A stretch of 64,000 nt of DNA from JANNUT01 sp046331425 (lineage in GTDB: Bacteria > Acidobacteriota > Polarisedimenticolia > J045): positions 62,001-126,000 of the forward strand of contig JAXLQU010000012.1 in assembly GCA_046331425.1 (NCBI GenBank). Direction: 5' to 3'. Within the stretch, counting starts at the first letter, position 1. Every line of letters begins with the position of its first letter. The notes under the pieces are model-generated. The model saw only the letters and a list, made by a program, of their open reading frames with translations, did no database searches and had not been told where the DNA came from. Positions 50,028 through 59,448 of this stretch are shown here, one piece after another. The position numbers were made by a program, and so were the translations under genes.

Positions 50028-51149
50028 GTGAGTAGTGTCACAACCGAGGTGATTCGCGAGGCGTTGCGGTCGGTTCCCTTCCCAGGCTTCTCGCGCGACA
50101 TCGTTTCCCTGGGCGTGGTCCGGCAACTCCTCGTCGACGGCGATTCGGTCGTTGTGGAGTTGGTAGTGCAAAGTCGTGAACCGATGGTGATGCGGGCGCT
50201 CGAAGACCGGGTCAAAGCGGCGGTTGCAACGGTGCCGAACGCCGGATCGACCACGGTTCGATTCGTCGGGCCGACGCCGGCTCGCCTTCCCGTAGCGGGT
50301 AAGCCGGCCGCCCCTTCCGAACCGGCCGCGGCGGCGCCACTCGCTGCTCGGATCATCGGTGTGGCATCGGGCAAAGGGGGCGTCGGAAAGAGCACGGTGG
50401 CGGTGAACCTCGCCGTTTGTCTGGCGCAGCAAGGGCGCCGCGTCGGATTCCTCGACGCCGACGTTCACGGTCCGTCGGCGCCTTTGATGTTCGGGCTGGA
50501 GGGACGCCGCCCGGAGCGTGCCGACGCCGATGGCCGACCCGTGCCGCTGGAGGCGTTCGGCGTGCGTGTCATGTCGATGGGGTTCTTCACCGAACGAGGC
50601 AACGCGGTGATCTGGCGCGGGCCGATCGTGGGGAACTTCATCAAGCAGTTGTTGGGTGAGGTTGCCTGGGGCGAACTCGACGACCTGATCATCGATTTCC
50701 CGCCCGGCACCGGCGACGCACAACTGACGATCTCGCAGACGCTGCAGTTGAACGGCGTCGTGGTGGTGACGACTCCCAACGAGTTGGCACTGATCGACGC
50801 GGTCAAGGCGATCGCGATGTTCCAAAAAGTCGGCGTACCGATCCTCGGCATCGTCGAGAACATGTCGTACTTCGTATGCGACCACTGTCAGCAGACAACC
50901 GAGATCTTCGGCGCGGGGGGTGGCGCACGTGAGGCTCAGGCGCATGAGGTGCCGCTGCTCGGTCGCATTCCGATCGATCCTGCCGTGGTCTCGGAATCGG
51001 ATCGGGGCGTCCCGGTCGTGATCGAGCGCCCTGAAAGCCCGGCAGGTCACGCGTGTCGACAGATCGCACAGGCCGTCGTCAGTCGCACCGCTGCTCGCGC
51101 AGAGTCAAATCCCGGTCTCGGCGCATTTCTCGACCGCTTCGGGCGATAG
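50028..51149 (+). CDS. mrp: Mrp/NBP35 family Fe-S cluster carrier ATPase
   Basis: A 373-residue P-loop ATPase that carries and hands over [4Fe-4S] clusters. N-terminal MIP18/DUF59-type domain (1-85, REALRSVPFPGFSRDIVSLG). Walker A GKGGVGKST at 115-123, switch region LDADVHGPS, Walker B IIDFPPGTGD. Cluster-binding Cys284 and Cys287 (CDHC). GTG at 50028 has GAGGG upstream. It could supply clusters for radical SAM enzymes such as the HemW-like and RiPP-like proteins here, but this is context inference only. The HEAT-repeat gene follows after 13 bp. Confidence 0.93.
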   Translation: MSSVTTEVIREALRSVPFPGFSRDIVSLGVVRQLLVDGDSVVVELVVQSREPMVMRALEDRVKAAVATVPNAGSTTVRFVGPTPARLPVAGKPAAPSEPAAAAPLAARIIGVASGKGGVGKSTVAVNLAVCLAQQGRRVGFLDADVHGPSAPLMFGLEGRRPERADADGRPVPLEAFGVRVMSMGFFTERGNAVIWRGPIVGNFIKQLLGEVAWGELDDLIIDFPPGTGDAQLTISQTLQLNGVVVVTTPNELALIDAVKAIAMFQKVGVPILGIVENMSYFVCDHCQQTTEIFGAGGGAREAQAHEVPLLGRIPIDPAVVSESDRGVPVVIERPESPAGHACRQIAQAVVSRTAARAESNPGLGAFLDRFGR

Positions 51150-51162
51150 GCGAACGGATCCG

Positions 51163-52065
51163 ATGGACCGACGGCGCACGCTCTTCGTCACACTTCTGAT
51201 GTTGGCCCCTCCCCTTGCGATTGCTGAGGCACCGCCCGTCTCTGACAAAACAGCCATCGAATTCAACCGACGGATGCAGGGTGTTGGCTCGGGCGCCGCT
51301 CGCGTGGACAAGTTGATACAGATCGTGTGGTACGAGCGCCCCGGCGGCGAGCTACAGGCGTACGCCGAAGCGGACCTCGAAGCGGAGTGCATCAACGGCG
51401 TGGGCTCCTTGGTTCGCGAGTTCGAGAACGGCCCGCTCCCGGTTCGACGGCTCGCGATCGCGTTGATGCAACGACGCTGGCAGCCGTTGACCAGAGGTTC
51501 CAACCCGTCGCTGATCGATCTTGTGGGGCAGTCGCTCTCCGACCCTGATCCAGTGATCCACCGAACCGCCGCGACGATCGCCGCGACGAATGTAATGGAG
51601 GGGATCGCCAATCAAGCGATCGACGCGGCGATTGCCGATCCCGAGTTGACGGTCGCGGCGCTCCGTGCCATCGCGCTGGCAAACGACGAGTCGGGTGCTC
51701 GCTGGTCGATCCGACAACTCCAGAGTACCGACACTCGCGTGCGGCTGTCCGCGCTACGAACGGTGGCTCGACTCGCACGCGTGACACTCCCGATGCTGCG
51801 TGTACAGTTGGAATCTTCCGATATCGACGAGCGACGCAGCGCTCTCGACGGCTTGCTGCTGGTCGCCACGCGCGAGGACATCCCCTTGCTCACGCGCTGG
51901 CTCGAGAAGTCAGAGGACCCCTCACGCGTCGAGTCGGTCACGAAGGCGATCGCCCAACTTCAGTCCGGTCGGTATGCGCCGGCTCCACCGGCTCCCGTCG
52001 AGCCGCTGTTCGCGACGCCGTTGCCGGATGACAGCGGCGAGAAGCACAAGCGTCGCCACAAATAG
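51163..52065 (+). CDS. Exported HEAT-repeat protein
   Basis: A 300-residue protein with an N-terminal signal (MDRRRTLFVTLLMLAPPLAIA). Residues about 55-270 form alpha-helical HEAT-like repeats (LSDPDPVIHRTAATIAATNV, IADPELTVAALRAIALANDE, LQSTDTRVRLSALRTVARLA, SSDIDERRSALDGLLLVA). The C-terminus is Pro-rich then basic (KHKRRHK). Such repeats usually mediate protein binding. It is 13 bp after mrp and converges with the aminotransferase gene 30 bp away. Partner unknown. Confidence 0.72.
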   Translation: MDRRRTLFVTLLMLAPPLAIAEAPPVSDKTAIEFNRRMQGVGSGAARVDKLIQIVWYERPGGELQAYAEADLEAECINGVGSLVREFENGPLPVRRLAIALMQRRWQPLTRGSNPSLIDLVGQSLSDPDPVIHRTAATIAATNVMEGIANQAIDAAIADPELTVAALRAIALANDESGARWSIRQLQSTDTRVRLSALRTVARLARVTLPMLRVQLESSDIDERRSALDGLLLVATREDIPLLTRWLEKSEDPSRVESVTKAIAQLQSGRYAPAPPAPVEPLFATPLPDDSGEKHKRRHK

Positions 52066-52095
52066 GCCGCAGCTTGTTGAAGAGACGAGCCCGTT

Positions 52096-53244
52096 TCAGC
52101 GAACCGGTACATTGAGTCGATCGGCGATCACCCGCAGCGCCGGCCCCAATTTTTCTTCGGGCTGACAGTAGCTGATGCGGAACCAATCGGGTGCCGATTG
52201 ACCAAATCCCTCACCGGGAATCACCACGATCTTCTCTTCATCCAAGAGCGCCTTTGCGAACCGCTTCCCGCCACCTGCGGCCGATGCATCGACCCACGCG
52301 TAGAACGCGCCGTCCAGTGGGGCATGGCGCGCCGAGGACGCCGCAAGAATCGCGGCCACCAGATCGCGACGACGCCGGAACGCCGCCTTGAGTTCTTGCG
52401 CGGCTCGTATCCCTTCGGGCTCGAACGCAATCCGGCAGGCGCGCTGGATCGGTGTGGAGGGACAAGTCAATACCGTCTGATGGAGCGCCGTCATCTTGTC
52501 GATGAAAACAGGATCGCTGCAGACCGCCCACCCGATACGCCAACCGGTCAAAGCCACCGATTTCGACAAGCCGCCACAAACGATCACGTGCGGGTGGGCA
52601 ACAGCGGGTACTCCAGGGGCCGGACCGTCGCTCGTGTAGCACAGTTCTTTGTAGATCTCGTCGACGATCAAGGCGATGCCGCGCCGCGCCGTTTCCTCGA
52701 TCAACCGGTTGATCGTCGCGGCTGGCTCCACCACGCCTGTAGGGTTGCTGGGTGTGATCAGAAGAATCCCGCGCGTGCGCGGACCAGCCAAAGACATCAA
52801 CTCGTCGACATCGATTCGAAACTGGTTTTCGGCACGCAAGGGATAGAAGACAGGGGTTGCCCCCCACGACTTGGCGGCCCGCTCCGCCCCTGGAAATCCT
52901 GGGTCCGGTACCAGCAATTCATCGCCCGGATCGAGCAAACAGCCCAAGGCGGTAAACGTGGCGTTCTGACAGCCCAGGGTGATCAAGACATCATCCGGTC
53001 CCGCGACGAAGCCGTGATACGACTGCGCGACGCGCTCGCGTAGCAGGCGATCGCCTGCCGTCGGTCCGTAACCGGAGGCAGGCATCGATGCAGCCTTGGC
53101 GAGCGCCTCGCAAAACACGGTTGGAGGATCGAAGTCGGGTTGGCCCAAGCCTAGATTGAACGAGTCCTTGGGGGCCGACTCGAAGATCTCGCGAATCAAC
53201 GTGCGACGGAAATCTTCGACGCGAGCTGCAATGCGGGGGCTCAT
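52096..53244 (-). CDS. dapC: Class I aminotransferase, probable succinyl-DAP aminotransferase
   Basis: A 382-residue PLP-dependent class I/II aminotransferase. SFNLGLGQPDFDPP (substrate region), ITPSNPTGVV, LIVDEIYKEL and the PLP-lysine element CGGLSKSVALTGWRIGW. Sequence alone does not identify the substrate. Its place as the last gene of asd-lysC-dapB-dapA-dapD makes it the likely N-succinyl-LL-2,6-diaminopimelate aminotransferase (DapC), the step after DapD. A general aspartate aminotransferase is the alternative. ATG at 53244 overlaps the dapD stop. Confidence 0.8.
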   Translation of the reverse strand: MSPRIAARVEDFRRTLIREIFESAPKDSFNLGLGQPDFDPPTVFCEALAKAASMPASGYGPTAGDRLLRERVAQSYHGFVAGPDDVLITLGCQNATFTALGCLLDPGDELLVPDPGFPGAERAAKSWGATPVFYPLRAENQFRIDVDELMSLAGPRTRGILLITPSNPTGVVEPAATINRLIEETARRGIALIVDEIYKELCYTSDGPAPGVPAVAHPHVIVCGGLSKSVALTGWRIGWAVCSDPVFIDKMTALHQTVLTCPSTPIQRACRIAFEPEGIRAAQELKAAFRRRRDLVAAILAASSARHAPLDGAFYAWVDASAAGGGKRFAKALLDEEKIVVIPGEGFGQSAPDWFRISYCQPEEKLGPALRVIADRLNVPVR

Positions 53245-54074
53245 CGTAGTAACTCCTCCAGCGCAGCGCGGGCGTCGGTGCCGGCATCGCGGCGCTTCAC
53301 GATCAGTGCGGCGTAACCGCCGAGGCCTTGTTGACGTGCCCACTCATCGGTAAGCGGACGGCTGCCTGCGATCACAACGGCGCGCTCCGGAATCTGGAGT
53401 GTGCCGTCCGGCCCCGGCCGATGCACTTGACGAATGCCGAGGTCATACACCGGCGTGGTGCGGGTTAACACCACACCCGCCCCGAGCACTGCCTGGCGCT
53501 GTACGTGGACACCTTCGAGCACGGCCGAGAGCGCTCCCACGAACACCCCGTCTTCGATCACGACCGGTAACGCGCCAGGTGGTTCGAGCACACCTCCCAC
53601 CTGCGCTCCCGCCGACAAATGCACGCCGACACCCACCTGCGCACACGAACCGACCAACGCATGCGAGTCGATCATCGAACCGGCACCGACGAAGGCACCG
53701 ACGTTGACAAAGCACGGAGGCATCAATATCGCGCCGTCCGCCACGAAGGCGCCGCGCCGCACCGAGCTACCGCCGCCAACGATTCGGACACCGGGCATCG
53801 CATCGATCGATAGCGGCGCGAGCAGATCTTTGTCACGAAACGTCAGCGGGCCGGCCGGTGGCAGATCGACCACCGCTCCAAATCGGAATGCCAACAGTAT
53901 TCCCTGCTTCACCCAGGCGTTGACGCGCCATCGATCGCCATCCGGTTCGGCCGCTCGCAGCTGCCCCTTCTCGAGCGCATTCAACAACTCGATCGCGGCT
54001 TCACGAGCGAGCTTCGGATCGGCCGCCGATCCTTCCTGCGCCAACCGCTCGACGGTCGCGCGCAGAGAGTTCAT
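53241..54074 (-). CDS. dapD: Tetrahydrodipicolinate N-succinyltransferase
   Basis: A 277-residue enzyme of the succinylase branch: it adds succinyl-CoA to tetrahydrodipicolinate. N-terminal helical domain (about 1-90), then a left-handed beta-helix of hexapeptide repeats (GAILMPPCFVNVGAFVGAGS, GAQVGGVLEPPGALPVVIED, GVFVGALSAVLEGVHVQRQA). Length and motif order match DapD. ATGA overlap with dapA upstream and with the aminotransferase downstream. Confidence 0.95.
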   Translation of the reverse strand: MNSLRATVERLAQEGSAADPKLAREAAIELLNALEKGQLRAAEPDGDRWRVNAWVKQGILLAFRFGAVVDLPPAGPLTFRDKDLLAPLSIDAMPGVRIVGGGSSVRRGAFVADGAILMPPCFVNVGAFVGAGSMIDSHALVGSCAQVGVGVHLSAGAQVGGVLEPPGALPVVIEDGVFVGALSAVLEGVHVQRQAVLGAGVVLTRTTPVYDLGIRQVHRPGPDGTLQIPERAVVIAGSRPLTDEWARQQGLGGYAALIVKRRDAGTDARAALEELLR

Positions 54075-54961
54075 TCGCGCAGTCCCAGCGCCGCTAGATC
54101 GCGTTGCAGTCGCGAACGTGTGCTCTCACTCGCCCGCGCCAACGGCGAGCGAACGGCATCGCGGCACAATCCGAGCAGCGACAGGGCCGACTTCGCGGGC
54201 ACCGGATTGGTCTCGCAGAACAACGAGCGAATCAGCGCCTGCTGCCGGTAGTGTTCGCGCCGGGCTGTGGCGCAATCGCCGGCAAGGGCTGCCTCGACGA
54301 TTCGTACGGTACCGGCGGGATCGACATTGCTGACCACCGAGATCACACCGTCGCCACCCATCAACGTCATGGCACAGGTCAACTCGTCCTCACCCGAGAG
54401 CACCGCAAGCGGCTCGCGTCGTTGCTCGATCAGGCTTTGCGCTTGGCCCAAATTGCCGGAGGCCTCTTTGACCGCCGCGATGCGCGGGTGTTGTGCAATC
54501 CGCAGGATCAGTTCCGGCGACGCGTTCAGGCCGGTGCGGCCCGGTACGTTGTAGAACACGATCGGCAAGCCGCCTTCGTCGGCGATCGCATGAAAGTGCG
54601 CGGTGAGCCCTTCGGGATTCGGCTTGTTGTAGTACGGCGTGACCACCAATGCGGCGTCGGCGCCAAGTTGTTGGGCGCGGCGCGTGCGCGCGATCGATTG
54701 AGCCGTGTTGTTCGTGCCGGTCCCAACCACGATCGGAACGCGACCCTTTGCACCTTTCACCGTCCATTCGATCACCCGCTCCCACTCGACATCGTCGAGC
54801 GCGGGCGTCTCTCCGGTGGTCCCTACCGGAACGAGGCCGTGCACACCTGACGCGATTTGGCGCTCGAGCAATCGATGAAATGCCGATTCATCGATCGAGC
54901 CGCTTTCGGTGAACGGGGTCACCAGAGCCGTGAATACTCCACGGAGTGCCAGCGTTGCCAT
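54071..54961 (-). CDS. dapA: 4-hydroxy-tetrahydrodipicolinate synthase
   Basis: A 296-residue aldolase-fold enzyme that condenses pyruvate with aspartate semialdehyde, the first committed step of diaminopimelate synthesis. GTTGETPAL (substrate-binding Thr-Thr), the YNVPGRTGLN tyrosine and the Schiff-base Lys in VKEASGNLGQAQ are present. ATG at 54961 overlaps the last base of dapB; the longer upstream frame lies inside dapB. It is usually feedback-inhibited by lysine in diderms, but that cannot be seen here. Confidence 0.96.
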   Translation of the reverse strand: MATLALRGVFTALVTPFTESGSIDESAFHRLLERQIASGVHGLVPVGTTGETPALDDVEWERVIEWTVKGAKGRVPIVVGTGTNNTAQSIARTRRAQQLGADAALVVTPYYNKPNPEGLTAHFHAIADEGGLPIVFYNVPGRTGLNASPELILRIAQHPRIAAVKEASGNLGQAQSLIEQRREPLAVLSGEDELTCAMTLMGGDGVISVVSNVDPAGTVRIVEAALAGDCATARREHYRQQALIRSLFCETNPVPAKSALSLLGLCRDAVRSPLARASESTRSRLQRDLAALGLRE

Positions 54962-55743
54962 CAGTCGCTCTCCTTGGCGGAATCCCAAATAGACGCTACG
55001 AACTGCTGTAGCGTCACGGGAGCTCGCTGCGATACCAACCATTCGGCCGCACGCACCGCGCCGTGGGCGAAGGTCGCACGATCGCGAACTCTGTGAACAA
55101 TCTCGAGTGTTTCGAAATCGGCATCGAATCCAATGCGATGCGTGCCTGGAATCGCCCCGGCTCGCACCCAAGCGACGGGGACCAACTCGCGCGGGACCGG
55201 TGCATCGGCTGGAGCGAGTCCGTAGCCTGTCTTGCCCGGCATTGCGCTCACGATCCGTTCGGCGAGCAGCCGAGCCGTGCCGCTTGGCGCGTCTCGTTTG
55301 GCCTGGTGATGCTCCTCGAAGACATACGGAGACCACCCGCCGAGTGCACCGAGTGCCGCCGCTGCTCGCACCGCCAACTCGGCCGTGACCGCCACGCCAA
55401 GCGAAAAATTCGGAGCCCACAGGAATCCGACCCGCTGTTGCGCCGCGACCGCTCGCATTCGTTCCACGCCTTCATTCCACCCCGTTGCACCGCTGACCGT
55501 GGCGAGCTTGCGCTCGAGCAGCTGGTTGACCACCGTTTCGGCTACCGACCCGTGGGTGAACTCGATCGCAACATCGATCGTACCGGGCGCCAATGAATCG
55601 ACGCTTCGATGCGTCGCCTCGAGCGCATGCGGGGAAACGACCGCAACCACCTCGTGCCCGCGCTCGCGCGCTGCGGCGGCAACAGCACGCCCCATTCGCC
55701 CATAGCCAATCGCAGCCAAACGCAAACGGGTTGCCGCGCTCAC
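54961..55743 (-). CDS. dapB: 4-hydroxy-tetrahydrodipicolinate reductase
   Basis: A 260-residue NAD(P)H-dependent reductase. N-terminal Rossmann GYGRMGRAVA and the signature FEEHHQAKRDAPSGTARLL, with the catalytic His and Lys. It uses the DapA product. GTG at 55743 overlaps the lysC stop. Three steps of one pathway are therefore in consecutive, overlapping genes. Confidence 0.95.
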   Translation of the reverse strand: MSAATRLRLAAIGYGRMGRAVAAAARERGHEVVAVVSPHALEATHRSVDSLAPGTIDVAIEFTHGSVAETVVNQLLERKLATVSGATGWNEGVERMRAVAAQQRVGFLWAPNFSLGVAVTAELAVRAAAALGALGGWSPYVFEEHHQAKRDAPSGTARLLAERIVSAMPGKTGYGLAPADAPVPRELVPVAWVRAGAIPGTHRIGFDADFETLEIVHRVRDRATFAHGAVRAAEWLVSQRAPVTLQQFVASIWDSAKESD

Positions 55744-57116
55744 GGACGGCTCTGGCTGTTGGCCGGTACATCGGTCCGCACCAAACTCTGGTGGAGCGCA
55801 CGCACCAGTTCAGAAAGCGCTGTCTCATCACACACCAGATGCAGCGAGGCACCGCGCGGACCGGTGGCGATACGCAACGGAGTCCATGGCGCCGCCACCG
55901 TTGCGACTCGAATCCAAGTCTTGGCATCGGCGCCGATTCCTTCACCAATCACGGCAACCATGCCGAGTCCGCGTCGGCATTCGAGTCGTCCATGCTTGGC
56001 GAGTCTGTCCTCCGCCAGTGTCAACTCTGGTCCGTTGGCGATCAGCAAGTCGACACCAACGGGGCCGGGAACAACGGCGAGCACGCCGAGTTCGGACGGC
56101 ACCTCATCGCGCAAGAGCGTGATTAGGAACTCTGGATTGCGCGTCGCACCGGGTGCGATCAACGACAGCAGCGATACGCCACTGCGCGACACGACCGCGC
56201 GGATACCATCCGCGACGGCTGAGCCCTCGGCGTCGATCCATGTTCCCGGGCGATCTGGAAACAAACTGTTGCAAACTCGGACCGGAATCCCGGCGCGGAC
56301 CGCCGGATCGATTGAAGCCGGGTGCAGAACCTTGGCTCCAAAGCCGGCGAGTTCTGCCGCTTCCAAGAAACTCACATGCGAAAGCAGACGCGCGTTCGGT
56401 TCGACGCGTGGATCCGCGCTCATCAGTCCATCGACGTCGGTCCAAATCTCGATCGACGTCGCGGACAGCCCCAACCCCAGCACCGAGGCGCTCAGATCGG
56501 AGCCACCGCGCCCGAGGGTGGTCGGCACTCCATCGGGTGTCGCGCCGACGTAACCGCCGAGCACCGGGATCACGCCTTGTTCGATCCATGGAACGACGCG
56601 ATCACCGCATCGCCGTGCCGTTCTCGGCAGGTCAGGGCGTGCCGCACCGAATGAATCGTCGGTGATCACGACCTCGCGCGCATCGACAGCGACTGCTTGA
56701 CCACCGAGCACTCGAATCGCGGCGACCACGAGTTCTTGCGCCAGCAATTCGCCGCACCCCAGCAAAGCATCCAACGCTTGCGGTGTGGCGCGCGCGGTCA
56801 AGCAGATCCCACGCAACAAGACGCGCAATTCGCGGAGTTGCAATTCCAAAACCTCACGCAGCGTCGAGTCGTGGGGCGCCAGCTGCTCAGCCACCGCCAG
56901 ATGCCGCCGCTGCAGAGGACCGATTCCATCGTCGAGGAACGATCGGTCGCCGCGGCGAGCCATATCCGCCAAGCGCACCAATTCGTTGGTTACGCCCGAC
57001 ATCGCCGAGGTGACGATGACGGGTCGTTCCTCACGACGCGCCACCGCGATGCGCGCCACGTTACCGATTCGCTCCGCATCCTGAACCGAGGTGCCGCCGA
57101 ACTTCATCACGATCAC
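55740..57116 (-). CDS. lysC: Aspartate kinase
   Basis: A 458-residue monofunctional aspartate kinase. N-terminal VMKFGGTSVQDAERI, then GRGGSDLSASVLGLGLSA and TDVDGLMSADPRVEPNARL. A C-terminal ACT-type regulatory region (about 310-450) includes GMVAVIGEGIGADAKT, where lysine or threonine inhibits homologues. GTG at 57116 overlaps the asd stop; a GTG two codons later is possible. It phosphorylates aspartate for the lysine, threonine and methionine branches. Confidence 0.95.
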   Translation of the reverse strand: MIVMKFGGTSVQDAERIGNVARIAVARREERPVIVTSAMSGVTNELVRLADMARRGDRSFLDDGIGPLQRRHLAVAEQLAPHDSTLREVLELQLRELRVLLRGICLTARATPQALDALLGCGELLAQELVVAAIRVLGGQAVAVDAREVVITDDSFGAARPDLPRTARRCGDRVVPWIEQGVIPVLGGYVGATPDGVPTTLGRGGSDLSASVLGLGLSATSIEIWTDVDGLMSADPRVEPNARLLSHVSFLEAAELAGFGAKVLHPASIDPAVRAGIPVRVCNSLFPDRPGTWIDAEGSAVADGIRAVVSRSGVSLLSLIAPGATRNPEFLITLLRDEVPSELGVLAVVPGPVGVDLLIANGPELTLAEDRLAKHGRLECRRGLGMVAVIGEGIGADAKTWIRVATVAAPWTPLRIATGPRGASLHLVCDETALSELVRALHQSLVRTDVPANSQSRP

Positions 57117-58168
57117 GGAAGAAGGCCCTCGGCTTGTAGCATCTCAGCGATCAGCAGCGTGCCTCCAGCCGCGCCTCGCACCGTGTTGTGACTCAAGACC
57201 TCGAACTTCAGACCCAGGACCGGACAGACGCGCACCTTGCTCACGACGACCGCCATCCCGCCACCCGCCATCCGGTCGAGCCTCGGTTGAGGGCGGTCGA
57301 GATCACTCAACACCACGATCGCAGGATCAGGAGCCGAGGGAAGCGCTCGTCGTTGCGGCTCAGCTTGGAACGCACGCATCGCGTCGACGGCCTGCGTCGG
57401 ACTGATGGGTGGATCGAACGCCGCGCTGACTGCCAGCGTGTGGCCATCGCTCACCGGGACCCTGTGAACGTGCGCCGAAACGGCGGTCGCCGAGGACACG
57501 ATCCGGCCGCCCTGAATCGTGCCGAAGATCTTCTGTGGCTCGATCTCGAGTTTTTCTTCCTCGCCGCCGATGTATGGAATCACGTTGTCGATCAGGTCCA
57601 AGGCGGGCACTCCCGGATAGCCGGCGCCTGAAGCGGCTTGCAACGTCGTCACGACCAACTGGAGCAGCCGTCGTTCGCGCATCAGTGGCGCCAGCGCCAA
57701 GCACAGTCCTATCACCGAACAGTTGGGGTTGGTCACGATCAACCCGCCACCCCCAAACCGCTCGCGTTGCGCCACGAGGACTCCGAGGTGCGAGGGGTTG
57801 ACCTCGGGTACCAGCAACGGCACGTCGGGGTCCATACGATGCGAACGCGCGTTACTGATCACAGCGCGTCCAGCTTTGGCAAAAGGAACCTCTACCTCAT
57901 CCGCCACCGCGCCATCGAGCGCGGAAAAAACGACAGGGGCGGTGACTGCCGTTGGATCGACACGCTTGACCGGCAAAAGCGCCGCCGCTGCCGGTATCGG
58001 CGTCGGCAGTTTCCAAGCCACGGCATCGCGATAGGACTTGCCGCTGCTTCGTTCGGAAGCTCCGATCTCTATCAGTTCGAACCACGGATGGTCGGCCAAG
58101 AGATGGATGAGTCGCTGTCCTACGAGACCGGTTCCACCGAGTACGGCAACGGCTACCTTCTTGTGCAT
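57113..58168 (-). CDS. asd: Aspartate-semialdehyde dehydrogenase (archaeal/eukaryal type)
   Basis: A 351-residue enzyme reducing aspartyl phosphate to the semialdehyde. LGGTGLVGQRLIHLL binds NADP, TNPNCSVIG has the catalytic Cys, and AHVHRVPVSDGHT has the catalytic His. SNARSHRMDPDVPLLVPEVN is characteristic of the archaeal/fungal-type family rather than the enterobacterial one. ATG at 58168; 63 bp separate it from the divergent HAD gene. It heads the six-gene diaminopimelate operon. No riboswitch is evident in that short gap. Confidence 0.94.
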   Translation of the reverse strand: MHKKVAVAVLGGTGLVGQRLIHLLADHPWFELIEIGASERSSGKSYRDAVAWKLPTPIPAAAALLPVKRVDPTAVTAPVVFSALDGAVADEVEVPFAKAGRAVISNARSHRMDPDVPLLVPEVNPSHLGVLVAQRERFGGGGLIVTNPNCSVIGLCLALAPLMRERRLLQLVVTTLQAASGAGYPGVPALDLIDNVIPYIGGEEEKLEIEPQKIFGTIQGGRIVSSATAVSAHVHRVPVSDGHTLAVSAAFDPPISPTQAVDAMRAFQAEPQRRALPSAPDPAIVVLSDLDRPQPRLDRMAGGGMAVVVSKVRVCPVLGLKFEVLSHNTVRGAAGGTLLIAEMLQAEGLLP

Positions 58169-58231
58169 GACACCATCCCAGCGAGCGCAAGCGGTCAACG
58201 AACTGTGGCAAATCGGGCGAAATAGAGCGGC

Positions 58232-58894
58232 ATGATAGCATCCCGGATGCTCTCCATTCCGCGTGCCATCGTGTTCGACCTCGACGGAACCCTTTGCGAC
58301 AGCTACGCACCGATCACGACCTCGCTCAATGCAGCGCGTGCCGCCTTCGGTCTCGAACCGGTCACGCTGCAGCAAGTGAAACGAGAGGTTGGACGTGGAC
58401 TCGAGAGCCTGGTCGAGGATCATCTGGGACCCGATCACGTCGCAGCCGGCGTCGATGTTTTTCGCGCCACGTATGCAACCGTCTTCTTGGCCGGAACGAA
58501 GCCGCTCGCAGGAGTCCCGGACGTCCCGCAGGCGCTCGCACAAAGAGGTATCCGACTCGCGGTCGCGTCCAACAAGCCAGCGCGCTTCGGACGCCCAATC
58601 GTCGACAAGCTAGGACTCGAACAGGCCGTGAAGGTGGTGCTCGGTCCTGAGCCGGATATACCTCCCAAGCCGGAACCGCCGATGCTGTTGCGCGCATGTC
58701 GTGAACTGGGAGTCCGTCCCGAAGACACACTCTATGTCGGAGACATGCCGCTCGATGTCGAGTCGGCTACGCGGGCCGGCCTGGCGTATGCGCTGGTCGC
58801 GACCGGGAGCGCGGAGCGACGCGATCTGGAGGCCTGTTCCACCGCGCCGGTATTCGCCGACCTTCGAGAGTTGCAGGCAGCACTTGCGATCTAG
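58232..58894 (+). CDS. HAD-family phosphatase (phosphoglycolate phosphatase-like)
   Basis: A 220-residue HAD hydrolase. Motif I FDLDGTLCDS, motif II VASNKPARFG, motif III Lys in PPKPEPPMLLRAC, motif IV YVGDMPLDVESA. The cap domain and length match Gph/PGMB-like small phosphatases, so phosphoglycolate or a similar small phosphoester is likely; exact substrate unknown. ATG at 58232; a second ATG six codons later is possible. It is divergent from asd. Confidence 0.85.
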   Translation: MIASRMLSIPRAIVFDLDGTLCDSYAPITTSLNAARAAFGLEPVTLQQVKREVGRGLESLVEDHLGPDHVAAGVDVFRATYATVFLAGTKPLAGVPDVPQALAQRGIRLAVASNKPARFGRPIVDKLGLEQAVKVVLGPEPDIPPKPEPPMLLRACRELGVRPEDTLYVGDMPLDVESATRAGLAYALVATGSAERRDLEACSTAPVFADLRELQAALAI

Positions 58895-58920
58895 GGCACG
58901 AGCTTTTTACACGCAGCCGG

Positions 58921-58950
58921 TTGACGGTTCGGTCTTGTCTGGCCTACAAA
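58921..58950 (+). promoter_or_regulatory. Sigma-70-type promoter of the small secreted gene
   Basis: TTGACG (58921-58926, five of six matches) and TACAAA (58945-58950, four of six) with an 18-bp spacer, 50 bp before the ATG at 59001. Confidence 0.55.
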
Positions 58951-59000
58951 GCCGCTGGTCCCGCAGGCGCCGTTGGTCCGAGATGGGACGAGGAGGTTCG

Positions 59001-59426
59001 ATGTCCACGCGAACGTTCAGTCGTTGGTGCTTGGTTGCCTCGGCAATGCTCACCGTCGCCGGCTTGGTGGCAAGCGCCCGCGAGATAAAGCCAACTCCCC
59101 CGACGCAGGATCGCGAGTCGATTCAGCGCTACCTGATGGGCTCTCAGTCCAAGGCGGTCTACTACCTGAAGATCTCGGTCGAAAAGCCTCAGTTGAATTT
59201 TGGTGAGCATCCGCCGATCAAACCGGTGGATCCAGGAACACACACTATGAATGCCGCTCCAGCATCCGACACGGGAGTGCGCGGGAGTAACGCGGCAACC
59301 GCTGGCGCTTCACGTCTCAGTCTGGGCGGAGCGTTGGTTCCTACTGGCGGAGGCGGGTCGATCGCCCCTAGCCGCGCGCGCGTCCTGTCGGCACTCGAGG
59401 ACGTCAGTCGCGACTTGAACCGCTAA
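59001..59426 (+). CDS. Small secreted hypothetical protein
   Basis: A 141-residue protein with an N-terminal signal (STRTFSRWCLVASAMLTVAG) and AGGAGG six bases before the ATG. The mature part is Pro/Ser/Gly-rich (PTPPTQDRESIQRYLMG, GALVPTGGGGSIAPSRARVL) and ends with a short amphipathic helix. No family recognised. It has its own promoter and a strong terminator, so it is a single-gene unit. A role at the cell surface is inferred from the signal only. Confidence 0.6.
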   Translation: MSTRTFSRWCLVASAMLTVAGLVASAREIKPTPPTQDRESIQRYLMGSQSKAVYYLKISVEKPQLNFGEHPPIKPVDPGTHTMNAAPASDTGVRGSNAATAGASRLSLGGALVPTGGGGSIAPSRARVLSALEDVSRDLNR

Positions 59427-59448
59427 GCTCTCAACCATCGACCAATCA

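Noticed and set aside
58169..58231. Lysine riboswitch ahead of asd
   Set aside because: Only 63 bp, shared with a divergent gene; too short and no conserved lysine-riboswitch elements.
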